Shown here one piece after another: positions 12,467 to 24,715 of a stretch of 64,000 nucleotides of DNA (the stretch's first letter is position 1; each line of letters starts with the position of its first letter). A program made the translations under genes and the position numbers. The stretch is from Allacma fusca (Eukaryota > Arthropoda > Collembola > Symphypleona > Sminthuridae), in the NCBI GenBank assembly GCA_947179485.1, contig OX359245.1, positions 5,189,001-5,253,000 of the forward strand, given 5' to 3'. Under the pieces are notes generated by a model, which had not been told where the DNA came from, searched no databases, and saw only the letters and a program-made list of their open reading frames with translations.

Positions 12467-13430
12467 AAAGGTGGCCACGTGACTCAGCCTACCCCACATC
12501 CTATATTTAAATTAAGCCCGAGTTTATGTATACATATTCGCCTACACTTTAATCTATAAGCAAAGGGTCAGCCTATATCCTAGAAATATCAAAATGAAAT
12601 AGCCTTTTTCAAGCCTTCAGAGGCCAAATTTGAAATAAAATGCATTCCTGCCTCTTAATAATGAATGAAGCCTTTCAAATTATTTGCCTTCCCTGAGCCC
12701 TCCTTCAATTTTCAAAAGAATTCAACCTGCATTCAGCTTTACTCCAAGAAACGTCTTCCTTCATTTCCAGCCTTCGATTCATTGCAAAATTTTAGAAATT
12801 GTATCAAAACTTGTATGGTTTTTGAAAACGAAGTAGATTTGATCAACAGAATCGACACATATACATATGAATGGGATGGATGAAAGGTGATTTCACAGAG
12901 TAAATACCAAAGCATTTTCGATTGTCAGCTAAATGAAGACAATTGTGAAAATAGGAATGTATTAACTCGCGGACAACATGATATCCCATTTAACTTTCGA
13001 ATTGTGCTCAAACTCAAATTTCCACTCAATTGATCGACCTTGTACAGAGTTTCCACTTCATCGAATATTTACAACTTTACATTTTGGTGAGGTTTCCAGG
13101 GTAAATCAAGGTGGATACAGCACGAACCTTTATCTCCGGATGTGTACCATAAGACATTCAATCTGAAAGTGGTAAGTGCAGATTGTTCTTTAAATTGTAG
13201 TTTTACCCGTCCCATATGTCATTTATTGAAAGAGAATATGCTTCCTTAGCCTAAATATATTTATGCATATTTAGCTTTATGTCAGCATTATATGCTCATT
13301 ATGCTTATGTTTTGTAGGCTAGGCTCTAGTGTATATATTCCTACACCCTATCTTGCCTACAAGGCTCTTCAAAAAATGCTTGGCTCCCCATAAACAACCG
13401 GACAGGGCGTTGCCTAGGCGGACACCTTTG
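12467..13430. mobile_element. hAT-like element, CAAAGGTGTCC family (copy 2)
   Basis: Left end CAAAGGTGGCCACGTGACTC and right end GGCGGACACCTTTG match copy 1 at 8510-9424, as do the subterminal GACTCAGCCTACCCCACATCC words. No clear target duplication remains (flanks AAGACGGC and CCGAAGGG), so it is older or was inserted into a changed site. It starts about 170 bp upstream of the inverted F-box copy, close to where its promoter would be. Confidence 0.75.
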
Positions 13431-14882
13431 CCGAAGGGATTTTAGGTATAAAGGGTCGGAGTTGGGACATGTGAGACGACGAGCCCTGAGATCCTATTAT
13501 TATATGTCAGTGTCCGGATTTAAACTTCCCAATTCCCAGCAACCTGTGCCTTAGGGATGCTTAAGATATGACTGCCTCCCTTGAGACTAGCGTCTTGCAT
13601 TCGTATGCACACACATGCGTTCTAGCTGTAAAAATCACTTGTATGTGTTGACTCACGAGGAGTGATGAGTGAAACATTCACATTGTCTCTCGAGAGTACA
13701 TACTGTTAACCGATATCTGGTTTCTTAACACTTAATAAATGTAACGTTAACATTAATGTACATATATGTACAGTTAAGATGTAAAGTTTCCATGGGAAAA
13801 GTGTTAGGTACTTACTTTAACCTAATATTATTGGTCAAAATGAAAACCTTTGTGAATACTGGAGGTGGGCTCTTGTGAGCTCACCTCCGTATAAAACTTC
13901 GTGCCTCCGTAGGTACGAGAGAGGAGAGCAACGTCAGATCTTGAGCTAAGCAGAGCAAGGGAACGCGTGTGAGACCAACTAAGTGTATCAGATCCACGCA
14001 CTATATATAAATAAAGTATATCTTGTGAGTAACTACATATACGCACATATGCGTCTTATTTCTTGTATCTTGAGACCATAACCCGAAATCCCTCACTCCA
14101 AGGCAAGTGCATCTCTACCGTCTACATTTTCCCCATCATCTCATCTCTCACTCTCAATTCCATGAATATCTCCCTATTTATTTCCATGATCGGCTCTTCA
14201 TTACATTTTCCTCATTACAAACCATCAACTACAATATTAATAATAACATGGTGGAGGTGCGGGGTATAACTACCTATAGAGACTTAAAATTTTGCTTTGC
14301 TGGAAATTCATGGATGTTTGAAAGGCGTCCTTTGGAGTAATTATTCGAGAATGCATTCATAGTAAACGACTGCACCTACAAATAAGTCGCCGATTTAATA
14401 CATGATCAGGTTGCGACGAAGTGTTCCATATAAGGAGAGATGGTAAAAAAAACCATACTATTTGTCAAGATTTCCCCAAAATTTCACCCCCTAGCGTAAA
14501 GATTTTCCCGGTAGGTTTTAAAAATTTTTTTTCATTGACCTCGGTTTTTTGCGGTCATAGGGGTCACGAACGTGATCCAAAGTGGGAATTCTTCGTGGGT
14601 TCAGCCCATATTTATTTCAACACACATTTATTTACTTTTAAGTATTTTTTTTACATAATTTTTGACGCTAGTTTGTAGGACCTTATACATATGGGCTTAC
14701 CAGGGAGCTATCACCCACGTCCCTAGTCTAACAGTTTTGACTTGGAGAGATTAGATGAGATTTGGTTCAAAAAGATAACTGTACAAAATGTGCTTATTAT
14801 ATTTTTATGGGCTAGGAGGAAAATCTAGGAAGGGTTTCCAAAAATCTGCTTGGGGCTAGGAAATCTAGGCTAGACCTGAAAT
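13431..14882. other. Possible LTR-like region, otherwise unassigned
   Basis: About 13.7-14.1 kb looks like regulatory rather than coding DNA. There is a strong hairpin at 13861-13888 (GGAGGTGGGCTC, loop TTGT, GAGCTCACCTCC, one mismatch) and then CTATATATAAATAAAG near 14003, which offers both a TATA-like and an AATAAA signal. This could be the LTR of the Gypsy remnant that begins near 17.3 kb, but I found no second LTR copy, so this is inference. The frames at 14063-14340 and 14421-14678 show no domain. Confidence 0.25.
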
Positions 14883-15289
14883 TAGGGATGCCAATGGTCT
14901 GGTCCGGACCATTTATAATGGTCCGATATTGGTCTGGTCCAGTCTGATCCAACACTTGGACCAGACCAGATACAATTGGTCCAGCCTCAGGACCAGACCA
15001 GACCAGACCACAAGGACCATGGTCCAGAAATTACGCAAAATACAAAATTATGAGTCAACGAAATCCCATGGAACAAATTAAAAATGTCATTTCTGATGAA
15101 AAAACAAGAATTTCACTCGATAAAATGTGATTGTTTAATTGCACTCTATGGCTTTCTGGACCATGGTCCGGACCATGGTCTTTGGTCTGGTCTGGTCCGA
15201 AAAACTGGACCAGACCACTGGTCTGGTCTGAGCTTCGGACCAGACCAGTTTCATAAAATCTGGATCAGACCAGACCATTGGCATCACTA
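14883..15289. mobile_element. hAT-like element, GGTCTGGTCC-word family
   Basis: TIR TAGGGATGCCAATGGTCTGG on the left and TAGTGATGCCAATGGTCTGG read from the right. The 8-bp duplication CCTGAAAT is exact (14875-14882, 15290-15297). Almost the whole subterminal sequence is variants of GGTCTGGTCCGGACC, a partly self-complementary word. A fragment of the same family is at 20228-20356. Confidence 0.9.
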
Positions 15290-16143
15290 CCTGAAATTAC
15301 CCACGTATAAAGGTATACGGGTAAGCCGGTGGGTAAATATGTTCCTACAGCACACTGACTTATCTGAACTAGGAAAAGTAGAAGCTTGTGGTTTGGAAGC
15401 CAGTCATTAAATTTTAATTGAAGTCTTTGTGCATTCTTTAGCAGGACGGATATGAGGTACATACTACTTTTTTGGAGCATTTTCATAAAAATCGTATATT
15501 CGTTTATATAGAATTCCAATAATTCAGAGTTAGCATAATCTTACATCATTGCACATATTAAATGTCTTGGATTTCTCATAACAAATAATATTTGATTAGC
15601 TTGTACATTTTACATTATGACCGAATGTCAGTGTTACAATAGCATTATATCGTAACAAAGTGGAGCAAGCTGCAGGTCCACACATTCTACTATATTCAAA
15701 TCTCTGACTGAATCTGTTCGTTAATCTTGGATCAAATCAATTTTAGTGTTGCTGCGTGAGCACTATACTGGGACGCGGAGCCGACGTTTTTTAAAGGTTT
15801 TGAACAATACTTGGTCGGGACGATTTCAACACAAGAAGTTTTCAGCTATTTTTATTTTCTGAACTGAATTCAATACTGTTTTTAGCTTTGAGTTAATGCA
15901 CAAAACACATCAGCAACTCATTGTAATTTTAACATCCTACGATAGTTGAAAATATGTCGTCTACAAAGCTTTAACAAAATTTAATAAAGAGTTGCTACGA
16001 GTCTTCAAAACCTCGAGGAACTCGCAAATGAACACCGATGGTTGCAGGAACGTCGCAGTTTGGCTACAGAACGCAAAAACTAATTCAGGTATCACAGTGA
16101 CGAAGACAACATGTCTTGCTAACGCCAATCACTGACTTTAGAG
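15290..16143. other. Spacer, nothing recognised
   Basis: AT-rich, no supported gene, RNA or repeat. Confidence 0.4.
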
Positions 16144-16603
16144 TAGTGTTTCTAAACGGTATCAAAACATGGACTCCACCCGACTCGTTTTCCCGAAACG
16201 AAAAAAATCCCAATTCTGTTCCCGAAACCGGAAACGATATTTTCGAGTCCGGGACATTTTTGGCTTCCCGGAACCGATCCGGAAAATAAAAGCGGTTCCC
16301 GAACCGGTTCCAGTTCCTTTCCGAACCGACAGAAAATGTATATGATTCATGTTTATGGAAGACAAAATTGTGTCACCTTTTCAAATGATAGTTGACAAAT
16401 GCTGGTCAAATGCAAGTTTCGCGTTTTCCTCCAAAACGACAGCTTTGAAAAACCCTTCCCGAAAACTTTCGGGTTTGATTTTTGTACCCGAAACCGGGTC
16501 GAAATTTGACAGTTCATAAACCGATGACCCGAATCCGGACCGAAATGTAATGTTTCTTTAAAATGTTGACCCGAAACCGTACCGGAACCGAACAGGAACA
16601 CTA
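16144..16603. mobile_element. hAT-like element, TTCCCGAACCGG-word family
   Basis: Ends TAGTGTTTCTAAACGG (left) and TAGTGTTCCTGTTCGG (right, complement). Flanks CTTTAGAG and CTTTAGTG are an 8-bp duplication with one mismatch. Subterminal zones are filled with CCCGAAACCGG / TTCCCGAACCGGTTCC words. The left end recurs inside the element at 270-1648. The long - strand frame at 16353-16898 crosses its right edge and has no domain I recognise. Confidence 0.8.
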
Positions 16604-17299
16604 CTTTAGTGTAACGCGAAGATGTAACATTTCCAGAACGTGCAAGTTGAGAAACCCAGAAATGTTTGGCTAAAGAACGCCGGAGCACGATTGAGGAGAA
16701 CGATGATGCATTTTGATGATCTGGCTGAATAAAGTTACTAACTACCACTATCCAACATATTATTAATGTAAAATATTTTTTAGTTCTTACTTGTTCTCTA
16801 ATTTTGGTACTAAACATAATAACCATTTTCTTAAAGTTAAGAGCAGAACAGAACGCTTCTCTTTCGTCACGATTATTTGCAAGTGTGCTGCAGATCATGT
16901 TTTTATAAGCATTGTTTAATTTCAGTAGACTCAGTTTTAAGTTTTATTTAATAGCCCTCAAAGGACGTTTATACGTGCTCTCTATTTTGATCAAACCATT
17001 TTTGGGATCATTTTAAACGTCTGAATAAATCAACCGCGGACAAGGAAGTTAAAAACGTTACTGATAGAATCCAGAAAATAATACATAAGGACGCAGCCAG
17101 ATAGGCAAAAAAGATATTTGAATAGAACAGAGAAATCAAATCAGTTCAAATCACCCGTCATGCTCCACCAACAGGTCATTCCTCCAGTTCCCTCACAAGC
17201 TAATTCAAATTCAGGCAGTAGTACCGTCAGTAAGAATTGTAATAATATAGCAACATAATTAGGGAAATGAAGTGATGATAGAGGCTAATACTGCCATGC
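16604..17299. other. Spacer, nothing recognised
   Basis: Could include decayed gag of the adjacent Gypsy remnant, but no motif is readable. Confidence 0.35.
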
Positions 17300-20160
17300 G
17301 CATTGCAGAAGAAGTAGCAAAGTTAGCAGCTGGATTTAAGGCTTTTAGTAGAGAAATCATTAGAAGCCACGTCATTGTTCAGTTAAACTTCAAATTATGT
17401 GACCGATATGTTAGTGGTAACATTGCAGTCATGAAAAATTGATACAGGCACGGATTTAGTAATAGGAAAAAACATCTTACGACAGCATAATTTGACATTC
17501 AAACTCAAGCTAAATTTATTCTGGTACAGTTTAGTTTGAACAAAAACATTTCACATCGATGCTTACACGGAAGGGGTTGTCAGTTTCCAAGTAGTGTCGG
17601 AAATATCTGAGTTCGAGAATATTCCAACAAAAGAGATGAATTTTTATATAACATCAATTTTAGAGGAATGTACTGATGTTGCTAGACAGGATGGATCGTA
17701 CGGATGTACAGATTGGGGTTTTCTTAATAATAAAGCTCCAAATGATCCCATGCCGAAATAGAAATTCTATGGGTTTCCTCCAGCAAAAATCGAAATTATA
17801 ATTGCAATCGCAAAATTGTTGGAATCAAGGACAATTAGACGATCTAGATCTCCTTATAATTCTAATATCGTCTTGGCAAAGAAGAAGGGTGGCATCCATA
17901 GAATGTGTTTAAATTTCATCCCATTAAATCGCATCACAAAAAAGGCAGCTGCAAGCATACCAAAAATACAGCGTATGCCCTGAGTGATACCCCTATTCAA
18001 AGGATTTTCTAAAATGGACGTGAAGAAAGGGTATTTTCAAAATAGGTTGGATGCAGAATCGATTCCAAAAACACCATTATCGTTGTCTGGTAATGGACAT
18101 TATGAGTTTGTAAAAATGTAACTAATGCTCCAATGACGTTTCAGAGATTCATGAAATATAATAATTGAAAATATAATTTGGCAGAGCATATGTATAAATT
18201 CATCAAGTGCTATTTAGACGATGCTCTCATTTGCAGTAGGACGTAGGTCATTTGTGGATAGTATTCCAAATATTTAAAGATGCTGGAGCTACTAAAATAA
18301 GAATAAAAGAACATTTTGTACTCAGAAAGCAAATGTTTGGGTCATAATGTGAAGCCTCAGGGGTTGCATAAATGAGGATAAGATTCAAGGAATTAGCAAT
18401 ATAAGGATTTTGCATTTCCGAAAAATTCCGGCAAGAAAGAAGTCATGAGGTTTTTCGGTAAATCGGTTTGGTATTCCACATTTATTCAAAATTTCTCAGT
18501 AGTCGGTTTGCCACTATATGATTTATTGAGGAAGTATTTTAAGTGGAAATGGACTGATAGGCAGAAAGTTGCATTTGATGCAATTAAGTATTAAGCAGCG
18601 GATCACGTTATTTTACAGGGTATATACTATAGGAATCTGAGTATTGTAGAATGCGATGATTCTGATCTTGGAATATCAGGAGTCCTTAAACAGGAAATAA
18701 AATGACGGGAAAGCATCATTGAATGTAAATGCAAGATTTTGAATGAAGGGCTGCGTAAATGGATATTTTACGAAAGAGAATGTCTTGCGATTATTGGAGG
18801 TCTCAGGAAATTTACAGAATTATATTAGGGCTACGAAACTATTGTTAGGGCAGACAATAGGACAGTAACCTGGATGAAAAACTATCCCAGTAAGTCCAAT
18901 AAACTAGAACGATGGAGTATTGAACTTGATGAGTATAATAATTATACTTTACAACACATCTGAGGCACACCATGCGTTAAGTAGGCCACCTAAAGCTGAC
19001 CAGGGGACGGATCACCTATTGGAACATTTAGTAGAAGCAGATCATATTCTATATATGCGCAATTTCTACTTAGCATCAGATATTGAAAAAGATTCGTGTA
19101 GACAAATGGAGAGCCTAAATACTTTCATCAGTAGTACAATTTCCTCAATAAATTTGGACAGGGACGCCACAACGAATATTAGCTCAGTCGAGAATTACAA
19201 ACATACAGAAGAGATTGTACTTTGCCAGATTCCAAAATATTCCATGACATATCTGGAAAATTAAATACGCGTAAAATAATAAGTTATTCGCGGCAATTCA
19301 TTTATACATGGCTAAGGATGAAAGAACAATTAGAGCAGAAATTGGTACTCAGCCGCTCAAAAATTAGCAGAAAGATGCATTATGTTCCAGTAGTTCCAAA
19401 GTCGAAGATAACGGAAATTATTTCATCATTTCACGACGTACCAGAAGCTGCTTATTGGGTTTTAAAAGGACTAGATATTTAGTAATGAAGAGGGTTTCGT
19501 GGTAAGGGATGACTAAGTATATACAGAAGTTTGTTAAAACTTGTGAGACCTGCCAGTTTAGTAAACGCGTTAACTTCGCTCCGGTAGGTTTAATGAGAAC
19601 TAATCATGATGTTGTTGGAAGTTATGAAAACTATCTTCGTTGATCTCGTTGTTAAATCACCTCATACTAAAAATCAGAATCAATACGTATTAGTAGTCCA
19701 AGATGAATTCTCCAGTGGGTTGAGTTTCTAGCTACAAGCGACATTGCCAATAATTGTGAAAATTTTGGAAGACAAAGTTTTCTGTAGGTTTGGGTTTCCC
19801 AAGAAAATCATTACAGACCATAGGTCATAGTTAGAATCCAAGCTATTTGGAAAACTCTACAAACCATAGCGAGTAGAGGGTTACTAAGGAAGCTAACCAG
19901 GTTGAAAGGTCAAATAGGGATATGAAAACTATGATCAGAACATTTTACGTCATGCGCCATTCAGATTGGGTCATTCATCTCCAAATATTACACTATGTCT
20001 ACGCATGGTGTCACGAGAATCAATAGGAGTCAGTTCAGATATATTGACTTGAGGACGACAAAGAATTCTCCCGATAGATCGAGAATTTCAGGCTGACAAA
20101 AACCAGCCAAAACGAATACCCACCCCAGTAAAATAGCTGAACGTTTGCCGGTAGAATTAG
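17300..20160 (+). pseudogene. Ty3/Gypsy retrotransposon pol, decayed
   Basis: Fragments in shifting frames keep the Gypsy order. A protease-like K-I-D-T-G-T-D lies near 17434. Reverse transcriptase follows, with SPYNSNIVLAKKKGGIHRMC at about 17840-17900 and FSKMDVKKGYFQ near 18005. RNase H shows ECDDSDLGISGVLKQ near 18650 and ERECLAIIGGLRKF near 18780. The zinc-binding and core integrase regions run about 19380-20000 (YVPVVPKSKITEIISSFHDV, later FVDLVVKSPHTKNQ). Numerous stops and frameshifts show it is dead. Frames at 18920-19264 and 19222-19482 are surviving pieces. No LTRs could be paired. Related integrase sequence lies separately at 24530-24715. Confidence 0.8.
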
Positions 20161-20227
20161 AGGACATTTGCAAGTTAGCATTAGCGAACATTGCAAAAGA
20201 TCATAGGACAGAAAAAATATTGCCCTT

Positions 20228-20356
20228 TGGTCTAGTTCCGGTCTGATCCTGATACGGAATCAATTGCAGCTTATCTGGTCCAACAACTGAAGCAGACCGG
20301 ACCCAACCAATAACGGGCCATTATAAATGGCCCGGACCAGACTATTGGCATCCCTA
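20228..20356. mobile_element. Truncated GGTCTGGTCC-word hAT-like element
   Basis: The right end reads TAGGGATGCCAATAGTCTGG on the complement, the same TIR as the element at 14883-15289, preceded by GGCCCGGACCAGAC words. The left TIR is missing, so no target duplication can be tested. Confidence 0.7.
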
Positions 20357-20658
20357 ATTACAATAAATGCAATTATTGTAAATTGTCGAAGTTGTGCAAC
20401 TTCGTATACAATTTTAACAACGCAACCAGAATCTAAATTTTCAAATGCAGGCCGAGCAGAGCCCATGGACACATCTAAAAGCAATATAGGGTCGCGAAAT
20501 CTTCCTTGGACAGATATATTTATTTAATTTCTAGGTTAAAATACACGTCTGTGAATATCTGTAGTGTTTTCTATGTGCTCCCCATGTCTTTTGAAACAGA
20601 CGCGAAGTCTTCGCGTCCAAGTTGAAAAACAACACGGAGCACTTTTCAGGGGTGATCT

Positions 20659-21321
20659 TCAACCACTCCTGCCTTTAACGTTTCCAAAGCCCCGGCATGG
20701 AAGACGTTTTTGTTTTCTAATGGTCTGTTTTAAAACCCCAAAGCCAAAAAAGTCTCTAAGGGTAAATCTGGCCGTGTGGGAGCTTACCGCGTCGTGATGT
20801 ACAAAGACCTTTGATGTGTCCTCTCTATAAATTTGTGGCGCCTCCTTTTCAAGTAAGGGCCTCAAAACTTGGTCAACATAGTACGCAGTTATGCTCACTG
20901 ACTTTAACTTTTGGAGGCACTTTAATTAAAGGTAGTACTCTACTTCGAGTCATCGCTCCTACGACCACGATCTTCGAGTCGCACCTCTCCTTGCTCTGAA
21001 TCACGGGTGTCTCAGTGACCGTAGAATAATAAGGCCGGCAATCGGCATTGCAGTCACTGAAGATGTATGCTTCGTCAAGAGTTACCACCAAATCCGATTT
21101 TTCCACTGACAGATGCTCCTCGTACAACTGCTGGTCTGCCTATTCCGTTTATGTTTGTCGTTCAGCTTGTGTACTCTGGTCTTTGTTCTATTTTTCACCT
21201 TCAGATCCTGGAGAATACAGCGACGGACAGTCCTCTCAGATACGTGTAGTTTTTTGGAAATTGCAAAGGACAAAGGATTAACCTTTAAGGTCAATTTATC
21301 CACTTTCTGTAATAATACCAA
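20659..21321 (-). pseudogene. Tc1/mariner-type transposase, frameshifted
   Basis: Three overlapping - strand frames (21321-21082, 21127-20873, 20898-20659) together resemble one Tc1/mariner transposase. The first has a helix-turn-helix (ISKKLHVSERTVRRCI) followed by a basic linker with HKLNDKHKR. The second has VTLDEAYIF, fitting the first catalytic Asp. The third has VFVHHDAVSSHTA, fitting the second Asp (family pattern VFQQDGAPAHT). The third acidic residue is not readable in the 3' part. Frame changes between them show inactivation. No TIRs were identified. Confidence 0.7.
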
Positions 21322-23821
21322 ATTTCGGACTTTTCTATGGTTCTTCGTCGTGGAAGTCCCAGTGTTCTAGCCAACCGCCCTTTTCCCACTTAATTAACTA
21401 CCCTGGGCACTGTTTGATGGGAGACACTGATAGTTTGACTTTTAAGATCATGCTTGACATGACACGGTGTCAAACCTTTCTGGGAAAGTTATTTAATCAT
21501 ACCTTTAACTTCCGGAGTTATTTGTGGAAGCATCAGCGGGAGTAGAACGTTGTTATTCAGTACATACATTGTAAATACTATTATCAACATAAATGAAAAC
21601 AATATAACTACATTAAGAGCGCTAAAAATTAAGTTGCCGGCCAAAGATGTTGCCTCAGTCCTGTACAAGCCCAGAAAGCTCAATAAACATTGAAACACTA
21701 AATAGAATAACTATTTATGAATACGTCAGTCCATTCATTTTTGTTCACCTTCCAGCTACTTTCTCTATTGTTTGGTTATTGTGTTCATTCAATGATACTG
21801 CAGATAAAAGGATTTCATGACTCATCTACCATAGCCACATGTATTGCACCATCAATATTACACACGTCTTTAATACCATCTTAATTAACTAAATTCCACA
21901 AAAACATTAATTGACGCTTCTTGTAATCTTGTGCAAACAAGTAGCTTAACACTAGCCCAATCTAGTGTTCTTTCTTTCTCCAATTAATTATAACTCCGTC
22001 CACCACACATCGTTGCATTTTAGGTACATATTTGATGTTTTCCAGAAATGGTTCTATTAGTAACAGCAAATCATACTTTGGCCTACAAAATTCCAAGATA
22101 CCTCCTAAAGATATCCACATTTCTTGAACATGATTGTTCACTTAAAGCGGAGTGTAATTTGTGAGTGACTCACACTACAATGTAATAAACTACATATATG
22201 TAAATATCTCCCAAACAATTCCGATGATATACACAATAATATTATTATAGACAACCATCCAATGTACAAAAATACAAAAATGCCCATATTGAAACTTATA
22301 ATATAACAACAAGCTAACCAAAACAATCCACAACAACAACTTCCAACGCTTGCACATGCCAGCATATGAATTTGCGAGTGTGAATCACTAACTGCATACT
22401 TCTACGTGTTCAGTAAATAATTTGTCACCTTTCCTCGCACCTAGTTTTTCAACGTTTCCCCGTCTCCTGTGCAGTTCATACTCTAATATATTGTTCTCAT
22501 GTAATGCTTGCCTGAGGAATCACTATACACAAAGTAAAATTCGTGCTTTTGCCTTCCGTTTGGTTTCCTTATATGTAACTTATAAGTGTTTATACACTTG
22601 TTTACACTCTGATGTATAACATATAAGCTATCTTCATGAATATTACATGTGAAATGTCTGACGGGCTACGCGTTGAAACTATTAACTCCAAGATATCCTC
22701 GATGCTCCTATGGTTCCAGCTCCTAACAATGTCGTTTGTATCGACAACTCAAATTTAGAAGACTTCAGAATTATAAATACTTTCTAATGTTGAATTAATA
22801 AATAGTTCAATGATTTCGCCAAATGACAGTTGATAAAGATTAAAGAAGAGAACATCCTAATCACACCACATAAAAATAAACTCATGCTAGACTCCATTGA
22901 TTAGTAGCGTAACTGTGCTACTACCTACTACCTGTGCGTCAACGTTTTATCTTTTTTAAATGTGTTAAATAACATTTTGCTTCTTGATTTGACCACGACC
23001 CTATTTTAACTATCACATTGGATACCCAAAAACGTAAGGAATACCTAATAAAAATTTCCTTAAATGGAAAAACCGAGCATAGTTAATTTTGTTGTATCAT
23101 GAATTCTAAAGATGTGGAATTGAATTGATGAATTTCAAACATGGGAGAATAACCCTGTTTATGTAAATTGGTTAGCATCCAACATGCAGGGGTAGGTTCA
23201 TGTAAGTTTTAGTATCTATTGGATGTTCTTGACGGGTTTCAAAACCCCTACAGATAAAAGTTCACCAAGTTTTAAAATCCATGTTTGAAAGCCGTTATTA
23301 CGCCCTTTATCATTTGAAACACCATATCACAAAATTCACTCATAACAATATGTGTTCGAAAAAACAACCCCTTCTTATTCTTCAGAACAATCTCTGCCAA
23401 TATTGTGAAAGTCGAGATGTGATGAGGGAATAAGGTGGTGAGGTCCGGAGTTGAGCAGAGGTTGGGGGGAATAAATTAATGAGGTCCGGAGATTAGTAGG
23501 GGAGAGAATAACTTTTATTAAAGTAAAGGAGGAAAAGGGGTAAATATAAGTAGAGTTAGGGTTAATCACAACAATAATTGTTATAAGTAATAATTTAAGT
23601 AAATGAGAATAAACTCTGGGTCGCGGAGAAAACCACAGTAGTGAAAATGAGGAAGAGTTGGAGAGATGTGAGTCACAATGTTGACCTCTTGATGGGTGGA
23701 GAGTGAGTGATTCAAATATTACAATAATTAATCTATAGTAACATTTCATAGCATCTTATGTAACATATTAATGTAGCCAATAAAAATAGATATTTTACAA
23801 TAGAAATAGTATCATCGATAA
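21322..23821. other. Intergenic stretch, nothing recognised
   Basis: About 2.5 kb without a supported gene. The small - strand frames at 21489-21698 and 22138-22365 have hydrophobic runs but no family match. A short direct repeat AGGTCCGGAG occurs twice at about 23440-23500. Confidence 0.4.
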
Positions 23822-24034
23822 TAAGTACATGAATAAATAACAAAGAAGTACATGAATAAATAACAAATAAGTACATGAATAAATAACAAATAAGTACATG
23901 AATAAATAACAAATAAGTACATGAATAAATAACAAATAAGTCCATGAATAAATAACAAATAAGTACATGAATAAATAACAAATAAGTACATGAATAAATA
24001 ACAAATAAGTACATGAATAAATAACAAATAAGTA
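23822..24034. repeat. Minisatellite, 23-bp unit x9
   Basis: Unit AAGTACATGAATAAATAACA plus AAT, with CATGAATA at 23828 and every 23 bp to 24012. Nearly identical copies, one with TCC for TAC. It opens frames on the - strand in all three phases, which I regard as artefacts. Confidence 0.95.
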
Positions 24035-24065
24035 CAATGAGTATTTCCATAGCGACATCAGATAA

Positions 24066-24091
24066 GCTCTGTATGCTTAAGCATACAGAGC
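24066..24091. repeat. 26-bp perfect palindrome beside the minisatellite
   Basis: GCTCTGTATGC, TTAA, GCATACAGAGC: both arms match with no mismatch. It lies 31 bp after the 23-bp array. Function unknown. It could be a cruciform-forming site or a young inverted duplication. Confidence 0.9.
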
Positions 24092-24529
24092 AAGGTAACT
24101 CTGGATGTCGGAAACTTACGTTAACCTTATTACCTATATCTAACATTAGCAAGGATGTCGGGAAGTGTCCGATCAGCCCTTCTTCTGCTTGCAGAAGTGC
24201 GCTAACTCACACTACTTTTCCAGTAGGTATGTACCTAGCGGAGCGCCATTTGTTTACATGGCGCTTCCCGCGCAGGCACATTAGGCGACACGGGTAGTGC
24301 TGGGGGTGCTGCTAGCGTGACGTAAATCACTGGCCGATTTACAATATGTCATAGGATCAAAAAACAGTTGCAGTTTGCTTCTGTCGGTGTCCAATTGAGA
24401 ACCCTTAACATTCAGTCAGTAGCGAAGATGTGAATCAGCCAATTAATGCATTTCAACTGTAATTAATAAGCTAATCAAAGATGCGGGAAAAGGGGGAGAA
24501 ACTAGTTTTAATCATGTACAGAAAATGGG
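24092..24529. other. Stretch with small hairpins, no gene
   Basis: Includes a hairpin GCGCCAT...ATGGCGC at about 24243-24264 and an imperfect CTTCTGCTTGCAGAAG at about 24180. No coding sequence supported. Confidence 0.4.
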
Positions 24530-24715
24530 CCTATTGGTGATACCAAAACAAGTTCTTTTCTTATCGTGATTAAAATAGGTTCAATGTTTTCCTGGTCAAA
24601 CGTGGTACGCTCTGACTACGACAATCAGTTTACGAAGTGCGTCTTACAAGAGCTTTTAACAATATTTAACTCTAAAACACAAACGTTTACTGCATTCCAT
24701 CCACAAAGTCAATGA
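24530..24715 (+). pseudogene. Gypsy-type integrase core fragment
   Basis: One frame reads VVRSDYDNQFTKCVL and then TFTAFHPQSQ, the integrase SD..QFTS and TxxYHPQSNG motifs of Ty3/Gypsy elements. It ends at a stop directly after HPQSQ. Not contiguous with the 17.3-20.2 kb remnant, though it could derive from the same element by rearrangement. Confidence 0.65.

Noticed and set aside
16353-16898. 181-residue - strand frame
   Set aside because: It crosses the edge of a hAT-like element and its C-terminal part is translated word repeat. No domain recognised.
21489-21698. Small membrane-like - strand frame
   Set aside because: A hydrophobic run is common in AT-rich noncoding DNA. No homologue, promoter or splice evidence.
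23822-24034. CRISPR-like array
   Set aside because: Units are directly adjacent with no spacers, and the DNA is eukaryotic. The 24-bp and 36-bp arrays are rejected for the same reason.
23733-24152. Long - strand frames over the 23-bp array
   Set aside because: They are translations of the minisatellite in several phases (YLFVIYSC repeats) with no start context, domain or splice support.
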